From: an uncultured Ilyobacter sp.
Lineage (GTDB): Bacteria; Fusobacteriota; Fusobacteriia; Fusobacteriales; Fusobacteriaceae
Direction: 5' to 3'
DNA length: 64,000 nt
Assembly (NCBI RefSeq): GCF_963668085.1
Contig: NZ_OY764059.1
Span: 1,240,001-1,304,000 of the forward strand
The notes under the pieces were generated by a model that was given only the letters and a program-made list of their open reading frames with translations, made no database searches and had not been told where the DNA came from. Numbering within the stretch: the stretch's first letter is position 1; the number at the start of each line of letters is the position of its first letter. Made by a program: the position numbers and the translations under genes. Below are positions 32,281 to 40,731 of this stretch, one piece after another.

Positions 32281-33682
32281 AATTGCTGTAAAATACACAA
32301 GAGTATCTACCAATCAACAGGATGCTAGAGGTTCAAAAGCTGAGCAGGATAAGCATATAGAAAAATTTGCAGAAAAAGAAAACTACCTAGTCATTGAAAC
32401 TTTTACAGATACAGATCATGGAGATAAAGATAACAGAATTGGCCTTGAAGATCTTAAAAGTTATCTTAGACTTAACCAATCCATAAAATATGTTCTTGTC
32501 TATCATTCCGACAGATTTACAAGAGAATTCAGGAATGGAATGAGAGATCTTTTTTATCTGGAGGAGCTGGGTGTGACTCTTATCTCAGCCTTAGAAGGTG
32601 TGGTAAAGGTAGACGGTACTTATGACAGTCTGCCTTCCCTGGTAAGACTCATTGGGGCTCAGGAGGACAAAGCAAAAATAGTAAAAAAGGTCACTGACAA
32701 TATGTACAATTATGCTAAAACCAATAGGTACTTAGGCGGCAGTGTCCTCCCATGGCTAAAAGTCATCAAGGGAGATATTAGCGGAGTTAGATGCAAAATT
32801 ATGGTAAAGAATGAAGATACATGGAGATTCTACAGAAAAGTATTATTAGATGTTATAAGATACAGAAATATTGCCAAAAGTGCTAGTGTTAATAATATAA
32901 ATGCAGTCACTCTAGCCAGTTGGCTTAGTATGCCGGAACTAATAGGCCTGAGGACTTTTGGTAAGAAAGGTAAACTCAATAAAAATCACAACAAAGGAAG
33001 AAGAAAAGAATATTTTACCACTGACACACCAGTTCTCCCGGCACTTCTGAGCAAAGAAGAATACTCTAAAATACAGGAAGTCAGAAAAGGAAATCGTTTA
33101 AAATCAAAGGAAGATATTCATCAATATATTTATACTCATATCACATTTTGCAAATGTGGTGGCAAATTTGCAGGGAATGCCTTTAGAAATAAAAATAAAA
33201 TTTATACTTACTATAAATGTGAAGGCTGCAACATAAGATACAGTTCCGATCATTTAGAAAAAATAATTTCTGAGGAAATTTTAAATCACCCACATTTGCA
33301 AATGATTAATGACTATGAATTTAGACTTGCCGATATTATCGACGATATCACAGAACAAAAAAAGATATTAAATAAAAAAGAAGAATCAGAAAAAGCTGTA
33401 CTTTCTCTGGTCATAGAAGGACTCGTTTCAAAGGAAGTGGCAAAAGAGCAGCTTCAAGAACTAAGAAAAGAAACTCATAAAATAAAAAAAGACATCAAAG
33501 AAAAAGAACAACTCCTCAGTGATGAGCAAAAAAAAGAAATAACTGAAGACCATATAGAAATACTTAGATTCTTTTTAAGAAACATAACTAAAGATTTAAT
33601 ACCAGATTTAAGAGAAATATTAAATTTACTCATAAGAAGAATAAAAATAATTGATTTAGAAAATATAGAGATAAAATTTTAA
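32273..33682 (+). CDS. Large serine recombinase (prophage integrase)
   Basis: 469 aa. The catalytic domain has Tyr-Thr-Arg-Val-Ser with nucleophile Ser12, and His-Ser-Asp-Arg-Phe-Thr-Arg near residues 79-85. The recombinase domain follows, then a zinc ribbon with Cys-x-Cys near 294 and Cys-x2-Cys near 321. A coiled coil lies between about 340 and 430, which large serine integrases use for directionality. It is the last gene before the host tRNA, so it marks the right prophage end. The segment order fits unidirectional phiC31-type integrases. Confidence 0.92.
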   Translation: MNKIAVKYTRVSTNQQDARGSKAEQDKHIEKFAEKENYLVIETFTDTDHGDKDNRIGLEDLKSYLRLNQSIKYVLVYHSDRFTREFRNGMRDLFYLEELGVTLISALEGVVKVDGTYDSLPSLVRLIGAQEDKAKIVKKVTDNMYNYAKTNRYLGGSVLPWLKVIKGDISGVRCKIMVKNEDTWRFYRKVLLDVIRYRNIAKSASVNNINAVTLASWLSMPELIGLRTFGKKGKLNKNHNKGRRKEYFTTDTPVLPALLSKEEYSKIQEVRKGNRLKSKEDIHQYIYTHITFCKCGGKFAGNAFRNKNKIYTYYKCEGCNIRYSSDHLEKIISEEILNHPHLQMINDYEFRLADIIDDITEQKKILNKKEESEKAVLSLVIEGLVSKEVAKEQLQELRKETHKIKKDIKEKEQLLSDEQKKEITEDHIEILRFFLRNITKDLIPDLREILNLLIRRIKIIDLENIEIKF

Positions 33683-33713
33683 AAGCACAAGACTAAAATC
33701 TTGTGCTTTTTTA
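33678..33713 (+). terminator. Terminator after the integrase
   Basis: AAAAGCACAAGA-ctaaaa-TCTTGTGCTTTTTT hairpin directly after the recombinase stop. Ends the early operon and closes the prophage. Confidence 0.8.
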
Positions 33714-33743
33714 TAAAAAAGTATTAAGTTTGAGGGTAATCAC

Positions 33744-33820
33744 TGGCGCCCCCAGCAGGAATCGAACCCACAACCCTCTGATCCGAAGTCAGATGCTCTA
33801 TCCAATTGAGCTATAGAGGC
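33744..33820 (-). tRNA. tRNA-Arg (anticodon UCG)
   Basis: On the minus strand, acceptor GCCTCTA pairs with TGGGGGC (with G-U pairs), followed by discriminator G and encoded CCA. The D arm is GCTC/GAGC and the anticodon stem TCTGA/TCAGA surrounds loop CTTCGGA. The T loop is TTCGATT. Anticodon UCG reads arginine CGN codons. It sits about 60 bases past the integrase gene; serine integrases do not usually use tRNAs, so it may only neighbour the attachment site. Confidence 0.9.
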
Positions 33821-33901
33821 ACGCCCCTATACTATCATATTTCCATAACTATTTCAACTGTAATTCTCCTCTATACCCCATTCTTTTTACTTTCTGATCG
33901 G

Positions 33902-34111
33902 CTAGAGTCCTGATTTCTTCAAAAAATCCTCCATAGTATAGAGTCCCCCATCATATTCAACTATAGGAGCCATCATGATCTTGGCTTTTATAGCCACTCT
34001 TCTTAGTTCATTCATATCCTCTATATACTGAAATTCCGTTCCCTTCACCTCTAAAATACCTTTTAGCTCCTTACATCTAGAGCAGCCTGCCTTTCCGTAC
34101 ACCTTTATCAT
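33902..34111 (-). CDS. Glutaredoxin-like thiol protein
   Basis: 69 aa from the ATG at 34109-34111 (GAGGAGG site five bases upstream; an earlier in-frame start lacks one). Contains the redox motif Cys-Ser-Arg-Cys near the N-terminus and Met-Met-Ala-Pro-Ile-Val-Glu in place of the usual cis-Pro segment. It reduces disulfides or glutathione-type mixed disulfides. The short size matches minimal glutaredoxins of anaerobes. Confidence 0.8.
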   Translation of the reverse strand: MIKVYGKAGCSRCKELKGILEVKGTEFQYIEDMNELRRVAIKAKIMMAPIVEYDGGLYTMEDFLKKSGL

Positions 34112-34164
34112 ACCTGCCTCCTCTTTTATCACTATTATTCATTTATTATTAGACATAAAACTCT

Positions 34165-35076
34165 CTATCCTTCTGTATTTCCCAAAATATCCCTCATATA
34201 TCTTTTGAACCCTTCCGAGTCAAATCCAACTGCTACTTTTGTCCTTTGACCACTTTTATGAACTTTTGTTTCACCTCTTTTTTCACCTTCGGTAGAAATC
34301 AAGATAGGGTGATTTTCAAATGTAAATAATTCAGTCTCAGTAGAAGCTATGAGGGCTATTGAATCATGTAAAACTACAAAGTCTTTTCCGTGAGAATCTC
34401 TTATTCTAAACATGGAATCAAAAACCTCTACCGTCATTGATGACCACTTTGTATTTTTTCCTCTGAGAAAATCAAGGTCATTTTTTTGAAACTTTGCCCT
34501 CATGGTGGCGTCTAGTCCTATCATAGTTACAGGAACTTCAGAAGAAAATACAACCTGTGCCGCCTCAGGGTCTGCATATATATTAAACTCTGCAAAGGAG
34601 GTCACATTTCCGCCAGATAAAGATCCACCCATTACTGTTATTCCCCTGATATCTTTTTTTATTTGGGGATACTTTATTAAAAGAGAAGCCACATTGGTAA
34701 GAGGTCCAACTGCTGCTATTATTATCTCACCGGGATTTTCTACTATAGTCTTGGCCATAAATTCCGTTGCATGAATATTTTTACAAGAAACTGGGGATCT
34801 CTCTAAAATCAAATCCCCTATACCACTCTCTCCATGAAAATCTTCGGCAGTATGCAGCTCTTTTTTGAGAGGTTTCTTTTCACCCATATAAACCCCTATA
34901 TCTTCCCTTCCGATACTATAGAGGATATCTAGGGTATTCCTAGTGGTATATTTGAGATTCACATTACCTGCCACAGTTGTTATCCCCATGAGATCAACGT
35001 TTTTGTCAGCCACTGCATTTATTATCGCCACAGCGTCGTCTAGACCTGTATCACAGTCTAGTATTATTTTCTTCAT
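34165..35076 (-). CDS. Inosine-uridine preferring nucleoside hydrolase
   Basis: 303 aa. The N-terminal Asp-Cys-Asp-Thr-Gly-Leu-Asp-Asp-Ala calcium/ribose-binding motif is diagnostic of nucleoside hydrolases, and Phe-Asn-Ile-Tyr-Ala-Asp-Pro-Glu-Ala-Ala is the second conserved segment. It splits nucleosides to base plus ribose. Together with the purine-related xanthine dehydrogenase operon it points to nucleoside salvage in this genome. Alone on its own transcript after a terminator. Confidence 0.9.
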   Translation of the reverse strand: MKKIILDCDTGLDDAVAIINAVADKNVDLMGITTVAGNVNLKYTTRNTLDILYSIGREDIGVYMGEKKPLKKELHTAEDFHGESGIGDLILERSPVSCKNIHATEFMAKTIVENPGEIIIAAVGPLTNVASLLIKYPQIKKDIRGITVMGGSLSGGNVTSFAEFNIYADPEAAQVVFSSEVPVTMIGLDATMRAKFQKNDLDFLRGKNTKWSSMTVEVFDSMFRIRDSHGKDFVVLHDSIALIASTETELFTFENHPILISTEGEKRGETKVHKSGQRTKVAVGFDSEGFKRYMRDILGNTEG

Positions 35077-35116
35077 CCTATCCTCCTAAATATACTTTTC
35101 ATAAAATTTAAATATG

Positions 35117-35142
35117 AAAAAACCGGATCTACTCCGGTTTAA
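35117..35142 (-). terminator. Terminator after the phosphoglycerate mutase-like gene
   Basis: AAACCGGA-tctac-TCCGGTTT hairpin followed on the minus strand by TTTTTTC. It overlaps the stop codon of the 35139-35756 gene and separates it from the nucleoside hydrolase. Confidence 0.8.
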
Positions 35143-35756
35143 TCAAGGTGAGACGTATCTGAAAACTTTTCTATATTAAATTCATTATTTTTGTAACTCA
35201 CAATGGTTACGCTGGTATTTTCAGGTACAGGATCATTCCAGTATTTATCTAGACCATGTTTCCATATATGACTGAATATCATTTTCAGAGTCATTCCGTG
35301 GCTCACCACAAGAAATTTTCCTCCTTCAGGATGATTAACCACCAAATTTTTCATGAAATCCATGATTCTTTTGTCAACATCCTGAAATCTTTCTCCTCTG
35401 AAAGGTTCGGGATTATAGCTCAGAGGATCATTCCAAAGGTTGTCATAGGCTTCAGGCTGCAAGGCCTTGAATTCGGTCTTAGGTATCCCCTCCATATCTC
35501 CGAAAGACATCTCTTTCAGATCATCAACAATATAAAAAGGTTCATCTCTGTGGCCCCTTAGTATCTCTGCAGTTTCCGCCGCCCTCCTTAAAGGGCTTGT
35601 GTATATCCCTTGGAAATGAATTCCCTCTAGTTTATCTCTCAGTTTATAGGCCTGTTCTTTTCCCTTCTCAGTAAGATGTGAGTTTTTGCTTCCCTGAAGA
35701 ATCCCCTTTAGGTTCCATTCAGTCTCACCGTGCCTCACAAAATATATTTCAAACAT
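35139..35756 (-). CDS. Histidine phosphatase (phosphoglycerate mutase family)
   Basis: 205 aa. The catalytic motif Val-Arg-His-Gly-Glu-Thr-Glu-Trp-Asn is at residues 7-15, and the second His lies in Val-Val-Ser-His-Gly-Met near residue 153. Such proteins are 2,3-bisphosphoglycerate-type mutases or broad phosphatases; a cobC or gpmB role cannot be separated by eye. It is the last gene of a three-gene unit with the protease and the dehydrogenase. Confidence 0.85.
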   Translation of the reverse strand: MFEIYFVRHGETEWNLKGILQGSKNSHLTEKGKEQAYKLRDKLEGIHFQGIYTSPLRRAAETAEILRGHRDEPFYIVDDLKEMSFGDMEGIPKTEFKALQPEAYDNLWNDPLSYNPEPFRGERFQDVDKRIMDFMKNLVVNHPEGGKFLVVSHGMTLKMIFSHIWKHGLDKYWNDPVPENTSVTIVSYKNNEFNIEKFSDTSHLD

Positions 35757-35770
35757 TGATCATTACCTTC

Positions 35771-36559
35771 CTATCTTAAGTATTTTGAAAATTCCGGACT
35801 AGCTATATATTCTTTTATCAGCTGTATCCTTGTTACGCTGTTTGGATGAGTGCTGAAAAATTCAAGGGGCTCTGACTCTTTATCAGCTGCCATTCTCTCC
35901 CAAAAGTCCACAGCAGTATCTGGATCATACCCTGCCATGGCCATAAAAATCAAGCCAAGTTTATCTGCTTCTTTTTCATGATCTCTGCTGTATTTTAGAG
36001 TTACAAGTTCACTGCTGACTCCATAGGCCTGAAAAAATACATTTGTAGCCAAGGTTGGATTCTGATTAAACACAGATGATAAAGTTGCAGCTCCATAGTT
36101 TTTTATGAGCTCCTGACTCATTCTTTCTCGTCCGTGTTCTGCCACAGCATGGGCAATCTCATGTCCCATTATTACTGCTAGACTGTCTTCATCCTTAGCA
36201 TATTCAAGTATCCCAGTATACACCGCTACCTTTCCACCTGGCATACACCAGGCATTCACCTCTTCAGATTCTATGAGGTTAAATTCCCAGTCGTAATCAT
36301 CTGCCATTCCTGCATAAGCAGGGTCACTATTCAAAAATGATTCCACTGCTGCTGCAATTTTATCTCCTACTTTTTTTACCCTCAGAGAGTCTTGGTTATT
36401 TAGAATCTTACTCTCTTTTTTTACCTCTTCATACTGCAGGCTGCTCTGCTGTAACACCTCGTATTTAGGAACAATTAAAATCTGAGTTCGACCTGTTATA
36501 GGTGCAGTGCTGCATGCAAGCATAGAGAGAAGCACCAGTATCAAAGCTAATTTTTTCAT
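35771..36559 (-). CDS. M48-family metalloprotease, lipoprotein
   Basis: 262 aa. N-terminal signal peptide with a lipobox-like Leu-Ala-Cys (Cys16). The zinc motif His-Glu-Ile-Ala-His is near residue 132 and the third ligand follows in Glu-Lys-Glu-Ala-Asp. It is a BepA/LoiP/YcaL-type outer-membrane quality-control protease in the periplasm. Gene order suggests cotranscription with the hydroxyacid dehydrogenase upstream and the phosphatase downstream. Confidence 0.88.
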   Translation of the reverse strand: MKKLALILVLLSMLACSTAPITGRTQILIVPKYEVLQQSSLQYEEVKKESKILNNQDSLRVKKVGDKIAAAVESFLNSDPAYAGMADDYDWEFNLIESEEVNAWCMPGGKVAVYTGILEYAKDEDSLAVIMGHEIAHAVAEHGRERMSQELIKNYGAATLSSVFNQNPTLATNVFFQAYGVSSELVTLKYSRDHEKEADKLGLIFMAMAGYDPDTAVDFWERMAADKESEPLEFFSTHPNSVTRIQLIKEYIASPEFSKYLR

Positions 36560-36587
36560 AAAATCATCTCCTTAATTTGGTAAAATA

Positions 36588-37535
36588 CTATTCCCCTATA
36601 CCTTTTAGTATTCCTAGTTTAAAATCCTTTATATTCTTTTTTACCCCCTCTAGAAGCCTAGTCCTGCTTTCAATAGTTGACCAGGCTATATGTGGAGTTA
36701 TCAGAACGTTATCCAAAGAAAATAACGGACTTCCATCTTTCGGAGGCTCTGTTTCTAGTACGTCTAATGCAGCTCCTGCTATTTTTTCATTTTGTAGGGC
36801 ATAGGTTAGGGCTTTTTCATCTATTATACCACCTCTGGCAGGATTTATTATGATGGATTTTTTTTTCATCATATCAAGTTCCTTATGAGAAATCAAGTTT
36901 CTGGTTTCATCTGAAAGAGGGCAGTGTATACACAAAACATCTGCAGTTTTTAGTACTTCCTGAAATTCTAATCTTTCTGAGTCTTCATATACTGCACCTG
37001 GCCTCTTTGCAACTATGAGTTTCATCCCTAGAGCTTTTGCCATCTCTCCTACACGCTTTCCTATGGCACCATATCCCACTATACCGATGGTTTTTCCGTT
37101 CATCTCTGTCACCGGGTATTTTAGCAGGGTAAAAATATCAGAAGTCCCCCACTCTCCTGCTTTTACAGACTTATCATATCTGTTTAGATTCATCATAAGG
37201 CTCATCATGCAGGATATTGTATATTGTGCCACTGACTCTGTGGAATAATCCTTTACATTGGCTACTTTTATTCCTCTTTTATTTGCCTCTTCTATATCCA
37301 CATTATTATAACCTGTGGCAGTTACTGCGATTAGCTTTAGATTTTCTGCCGAGTCCATCTCTTCTTTACCGAAATAAACCTTGTTTGCCACCACAACTTC
37401 TGCATCTTTTATCCTATCTGCCACCTGGTGAGGAGCAGTCATCTCATATGTGACAAATTCACCTTCATTCCCAATTATAGAAAGATCAGCATCTCCCAGT
37501 GTTATCGAATCCAAAAGAACTATTTTCATTTTCAT
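36588..37535 (-). CDS. D-2-hydroxyacid dehydrogenase (glycerate dehydrogenase-like)
   Basis: 315 aa. NAD-binding Gly-Ile-Val-Gly-Tyr-Gly-Ala-Ile-Gly near residue 149; catalytic Arg in Asn-Pro-Ala-Arg-Gly-Gly and His in Ile-Thr-Pro-His-Ile-Ala-Trp. The His-Ile-Ala-Trp version is common in hydroxypyruvate/glycerate dehydrogenases. It interconverts hydroxypyruvate and D-glycerate or a related 2-oxo acid. First gene of the unit that ends at 35139. Confidence 0.87.
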   Translation of the reverse strand: MKMKIVLLDSITLGDADLSIIGNEGEFVTYEMTAPHQVADRIKDAEVVVANKVYFGKEEMDSAENLKLIAVTATGYNNVDIEEANKRGIKVANVKDYSTESVAQYTISCMMSLMMNLNRYDKSVKAGEWGTSDIFTLLKYPVTEMNGKTIGIVGYGAIGKRVGEMAKALGMKLIVAKRPGAVYEDSERLEFQEVLKTADVLCIHCPLSDETRNLISHKELDMMKKKSIIINPARGGIIDEKALTYALQNEKIAGAALDVLETEPPKDGSPLFSLDNVLITPHIAWSTIESRTRLLEGVKKNIKDFKLGILKGIGE

Positions 37536-37559
37536 ACCTCCATATAAGTTTATATAAAA

Positions 37560-37580
37560 AAGAGGGGTATCTCCCCTCTT
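37560..37580 (-). terminator. Terminator of the 37579-38223 gene
   Basis: AAGAGGGG-tatct-CCCCTCTT hairpin followed by a T-rich run on the minus strand. Separates the regulator gene from the dehydrogenase operon. Confidence 0.75.
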
Positions 37581-38223
37581 AACTTCTTTTCAAAAATTCT
37601 ATCTCAAAACACAGTTTTGTCAGGAATAAAGTTATGTAAAATGGATTTTCCACAACAGGCAGATTGAGGGAGCAGTAAATTATACTTTCTAGAATATTTA
37701 GGTCTTTTTCCTCTGCATTCTCACATATTGCAAAAAGAATTTCATTTATCCTTACCATTACCTCTTCCTTGTTGAACACATCATTGACGCCTTTTTCGAT
37801 TATGTCAGTCATGTCAAAGTTTTCCCCGTATTTTTCCATACCCTTTAGTGCTTCTTCAGCATATTTTTTTGTGTATTCCTCAGAGGTTGTAAAATTGAAA
37901 AATTTCAGATTTCTTCCTATAAACTCTTTTATATCTATGATAGTGGATTCTACTTCATCTAAAGATATGAATTCCAAGAGTTTTTCATGGGTCCGTTCAA
38001 AGTGTACATTTATCCTTGTATCACTTTGCTCTAATATATCCACAAGACCATCTTCCTGAAGCTTTTTAATAAATGATGATATAATTTGGCGGTCCATATG
38101 CATCTTTTGCTGCAGATCTTCTATCGATACAACGTAGTCTATTGACTCATTTTTTATATTTGGAGATATCAGGCTTTTCAGAAGATTGAAAAAGGCTAAT
38201 TCTCTCGATTTTAATCTGTCCAT
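37579..38223 (-). CDS. Winged-helix DNA-binding protein, unknown target
   Basis: 214 aa from ATG 38221-38223 (AAGGTGGGGG site). Residues 30-75 form a helix-turn-helix (Ile-Glu-Asp-Leu-Gln-Gln-Lys-Met-His-Met-Asp-Arg-Gln-Ile-Ile-Ser-Ser-Phe-Ile) typical of DnaD/MarR-like regulators. The rest is helical and acidic. A TTGACA -35-like box is at 38306-38311 on the minus strand upstream. Regulatory target unknown; it diverges from kdsB. Confidence 0.6.
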   Translation of the reverse strand: MDRLKSRELAFFNLLKSLISPNIKNESIDYVVSIEDLQQKMHMDRQIISSFIKKLQEDGLVDILEQSDTRINVHFERTHEKLLEFISLDEVESTIIDIKEFIGRNLKFFNFTTSEEYTKKYAEEALKGMEKYGENFDMTDIIEKGVNDVFNKEEVMVRINEILFAICENAEEKDLNILESIIYCSLNLPVVENPFYITLFLTKLCFEIEFLKRS

Positions 38224-38241
38224 GTTGTCCCCCACCTTCAA

Positions 38242-38697
38242 TAATTAATTTTTTTTAATAAAACACTTGTGTAACTTAATAATAATAACATTGTACCAAA
38301 ATAAATGTCAATGTTTTTAACCTGAAAAATAAAGTTTTAATAAAAAAACGCCTGTTTTTGTTGGGCTTCAAATGTATGACCTTATCAAGGTATAACTTTT
38401 TAGAAAAATAAACAGTTTTTAAAATTAAAAAAAATTAATTTTATTGGTTTACCTCTGAAAATTTTATCACTCATTCATGAAAAAAATCATTGAATGAATT
38501 CATAAAGCCCTTATACAAATTGGAGTCTTATATCCTTTATTTTCATTAATTTTTTTTAAAAAAAATAACCCAAATACAAAACTTTGACTCATAAAATTAC
38601 ATTTTGGTCTAAAATTTGTATGATTTTTTAAAAAAAATTGCTTATATTTATTTATTCATTTATAATTAATTGATTAAACAAAAGTGGGAGGTTAAAT
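38242..38697. other. 456-bp AT-rich spacer between the regulator gene and kdsB
   Basis: It carries the divergent promoters and no believable gene. Frames crossing it are short and lack ribosome sites. The plus-strand kdsB promoter lies at its right end, 38638-38666. A TTGACA box is on the minus strand at 38306-38311. Confidence 0.7.
38638..38666 (+). promoter_or_regulatory. kdsB promoter
   Basis: -35 TTGCTT (38638-38643), 17-base spacer, -10 TATAAT (38661-38666), about 30 bases before the GGGAGG ribosome site of kdsB. Confidence 0.78.
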
Positions 38698-39435
38698 ATG
38701 AAATTTTTGGGAGTTATCCCTGCCAGATATGCGTCTACAAGACTAGAGGGAAAACCTCTTATAAGTATAGAGGGGCACCCTATGATAGAATGGGTATACA
38801 AGAGGACTTTAGCATCCTCCTTAGATAAAGTCGTAGTTGCCACAGACGACAAAAGAATTTATGATTCCGTCATATCTTTTGGAGGAGAAGCTGTTATGAC
38901 TAGTCCAGATCACACAAACGGCACCAGCAGAATAGCCGAGGTGGCGGCAGAGTATGAGGACTACGACGTCATTATCAATGTGCAAGGTGATGAGCCACTT
39001 ATAGAGGGTGCCATGATAGACGCACTTATAGAGCCCTTTAGAGAGAATACCGATTTGGTTATGGCTACCTTGAAGCACAAGATAGACAACTATGAAGAGG
39101 TGGAAAATCCAAATAACGTCAAGGTTATAGCTGATAATAATGATTATGCCATCTACTTTTCCCGAAGTCCCATCCCTTATCCTAGAACCTTGGATATGAA
39201 AAACTACTATAAACATGTGGGAATATACGGATATAAAAGAGATTTTGTTATAGAATACTCCAAAATGACCCCTACTGCTCTTGAAGTTTCAGAATCTTTA
39301 GAACAACTGAGGGTTATAGAAAATGGATATAAAATAAAAGTATTAGATACTCCCTATAAAGTTATAGGGGTAGACACTCCAGAAGACCTAGAAAAAGTTG
39401 CAAAAATAATAAGAGATAAAAATATACAAATATAA
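38698..39435 (+). CDS. kdsB: CMP-KDO synthetase
   Basis: 245 aa. The N-terminal Ile-Pro-Ala-Arg-Tyr-Ala-Ser-Thr-Arg-Leu-Glu-Gly-Lys-Pro-Leu nucleotide-binding motif is diagnostic. Also Val-Gln-Gly-Asp-Glu-Pro-Leu near residue 97 and the Pro-Arg-Thr-Leu-Asp segment. It activates KDO with CTP for attachment to lipid A, so the cell has a lipopolysaccharide outer membrane. The usual length is about 245-250 aa. Confidence 0.94.
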   Translation: MKFLGVIPARYASTRLEGKPLISIEGHPMIEWVYKRTLASSLDKVVVATDDKRIYDSVISFGGEAVMTSPDHTNGTSRIAEVAAEYEDYDVIINVQGDEPLIEGAMIDALIEPFRENTDLVMATLKHKIDNYEEVENPNNVKVIADNNDYAIYFSRSPIPYPRTLDMKNYYKHVGIYGYKRDFVIEYSKMTPTALEVSESLEQLRVIENGYKIKVLDTPYKVIGVDTPEDLEKVAKIIRDKNIQI

Positions 39436-39462
39436 AAAATCCGGCTTAAAGCCGGATTTTTC
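39434..39462. terminator. Bidirectional terminator between kdsB and the HAD gene
   Basis: AATCCGGC-ttaaa-GCCGGATT hairpin with A/T runs on both sides. It serves the plus-strand kdsB and the minus-strand gene at 39465-39851. Confidence 0.8.
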
Positions 39463-39464
39463 TT

Positions 39465-39851
39465 TTAGTTTCTAGAAGGCTTAGGAAACCTCATCCTGAA
39501 TACTCCTGTATTCTCAAAAATTTCCTCTATACGATACCAATCCACACCCTTCTCCCTGCAATGAACGTCCATATCATCTATATAAACATCTGCACAGACC
39601 TTATTAGACGTTGTCATTCCCAGGTCCTCTATATTTTCATTGATTTTATGATAAGGGATGTCATTGTCATCGAGCCATTTTTTCATCTCATCTAGTCCCT
39701 TGTTGTTTATAGGACGGCAAGTCCATATTATTATTTTGTGTCCTTCGCCAAAGAGTCTTTTTATTACCCTCTCAGCATTTGGTTTAATCTTCCCTATCTT
39801 CGGGAAGGCACTCTCTACTATCGTTCCGTCAAAATCTATCGCTATAATCAT
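39465..39851 (-). CDS. HAD-type hydrolase, BT0820-like
   Basis: 128 aa with Ile-Ile-Ala-Ile-Asp-Phe-Asp-Gly-Thr-Ile-Val near the start, the first HAD motif. Then Ile-Ile-Trp-Thr-Cys-Arg and a late Ala-Asp-Val-Tyr-Ile-Asp-Asp segment. The fold and size match BT0820-type phosphatases and related small hydrolases. Start is ATG 39849-39851 behind AAAGG, with an upstream ATG as alternative. Confidence 0.78.
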   Translation of the reverse strand: MIIAIDFDGTIVESAFPKIGKIKPNAERVIKRLFGEGHKIIIWTCRPINNKGLDEMKKWLDDNDIPYHKINENIEDLGMTTSNKVCADVYIDDMDVHCREKGVDWYRIEEIFENTGVFRMRFPKPSRN

Positions 39852-39934
39852 ATGTATCATCCTTTCCTTGTTGTTTATTAAAAATATAACTTACTTTTTT
39901 TACTTTGACCTAAGCCGCTCCTTTATTTCAAATT

Positions 39935-40464
39935 AAAGTATTGAATTTATGGGATTCGTTACTTTTCTCTTGAAAGAAAAGCACCCCAAGGGCATTTCCT
40001 CCCTTCGATCAGGGCATAACCAAAAATCAAGGCCTGTGAAAAATCAGCTAAATAACCTTGAAAACCCAATAGCAATAATGAAACTCAGAAAACAAGTTTC
40101 TGAGAACCAAAAAATATACTCGCACAACTCGTTATTTTCTGGCTACTCGCTATGCTCAGACAGTCGATTTTTTCTAAGGATTTCACTGCGGTTATTCTTA
40201 ACGCTGATTTTGTCAATGGCAAGGGAAAAGAGATTAAAAAACCTTTCACAAAAGAGAGTATTTATAGTTTTGGTTTTAACTATGTGAAACTCTCTCTTTT
40301 TCTCTGTGCAACATACACTTTTATGATGCTCTGTGGTCAAAAGGTTTTATCTTTATTCGTGCTAATTTTTTTCCTTTTATCGGTTTTCATTCGTGACAAA
40401 ATCTTTTGACTCTAATATTCTTGTAAATTCAGTAATTTGAAAAAAATTCTTTCAAATACAAATC
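39935..40464 (+). repeat. Non-coding repeat copy A
   Basis: This stretch shares long blocks with 58040-58465 in inverted orientation: for example TTCGTTACTTTTCTCTTG, CTCAGACAGTCGATTTTTTC, GTGAAACTCTCTCTTTTTC and TGTGGTCAAAAGGTTTTATC. Copy A has two extra insertions near 39990-40020 and 40070-40130. Frames in it are short and have no ribosome sites. Such TTTCACAGAG/CACAAAG-like repeats occur as dispersed families in several bacterial genomes. Function unknown. Confidence 0.8.
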
Positions 40465-40688
40465 TATTTATCTCTAATAATTGAAGTATACATTATAATT
40501 TTTTCAAAATAAACATCACATTACAAATTAAAATCTAGTAGGGCTAATATTAAGATAATATAATCACTTTATATATATTTATCTGTAATTCGTACAGATT
40601 AAAAACATACTGACTCTCTCATGACACTCTTTTATGTTAAAAGTTATTAAAAGATAATTATAATTTTTTATGTAAAAATTAATTGTTG

Positions 40689-40703
40689 TTGTTTAACAAA
40701 CAA
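40689..40703 (+). promoter_or_regulatory. Operator-like palindrome upstream of gldA
   Basis: TTGTTTAACAAACAA, six-base arms around three bases, 29 bases before the gldA start. It lies in the promoter region between repeat copy A and gldA. A likely binding site for a local regulator, identity unknown. Confidence 0.45.
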
Positions 40704-40731
40704 TGCTAAAAATATCACTAGGAGGTTGTAA

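Noticed and set aside
33744..33820. tRNA-Arg as the certain integration target
   Set aside because: The enzyme is a serine recombinase, which does not normally use tRNA genes, and the tRNA lies outside the last phage gene intact.
40143..40340. Minus-strand 65-aa frame in repeat copy A
   Set aside because: Repeat-derived, not preserved as a frame in both copies.
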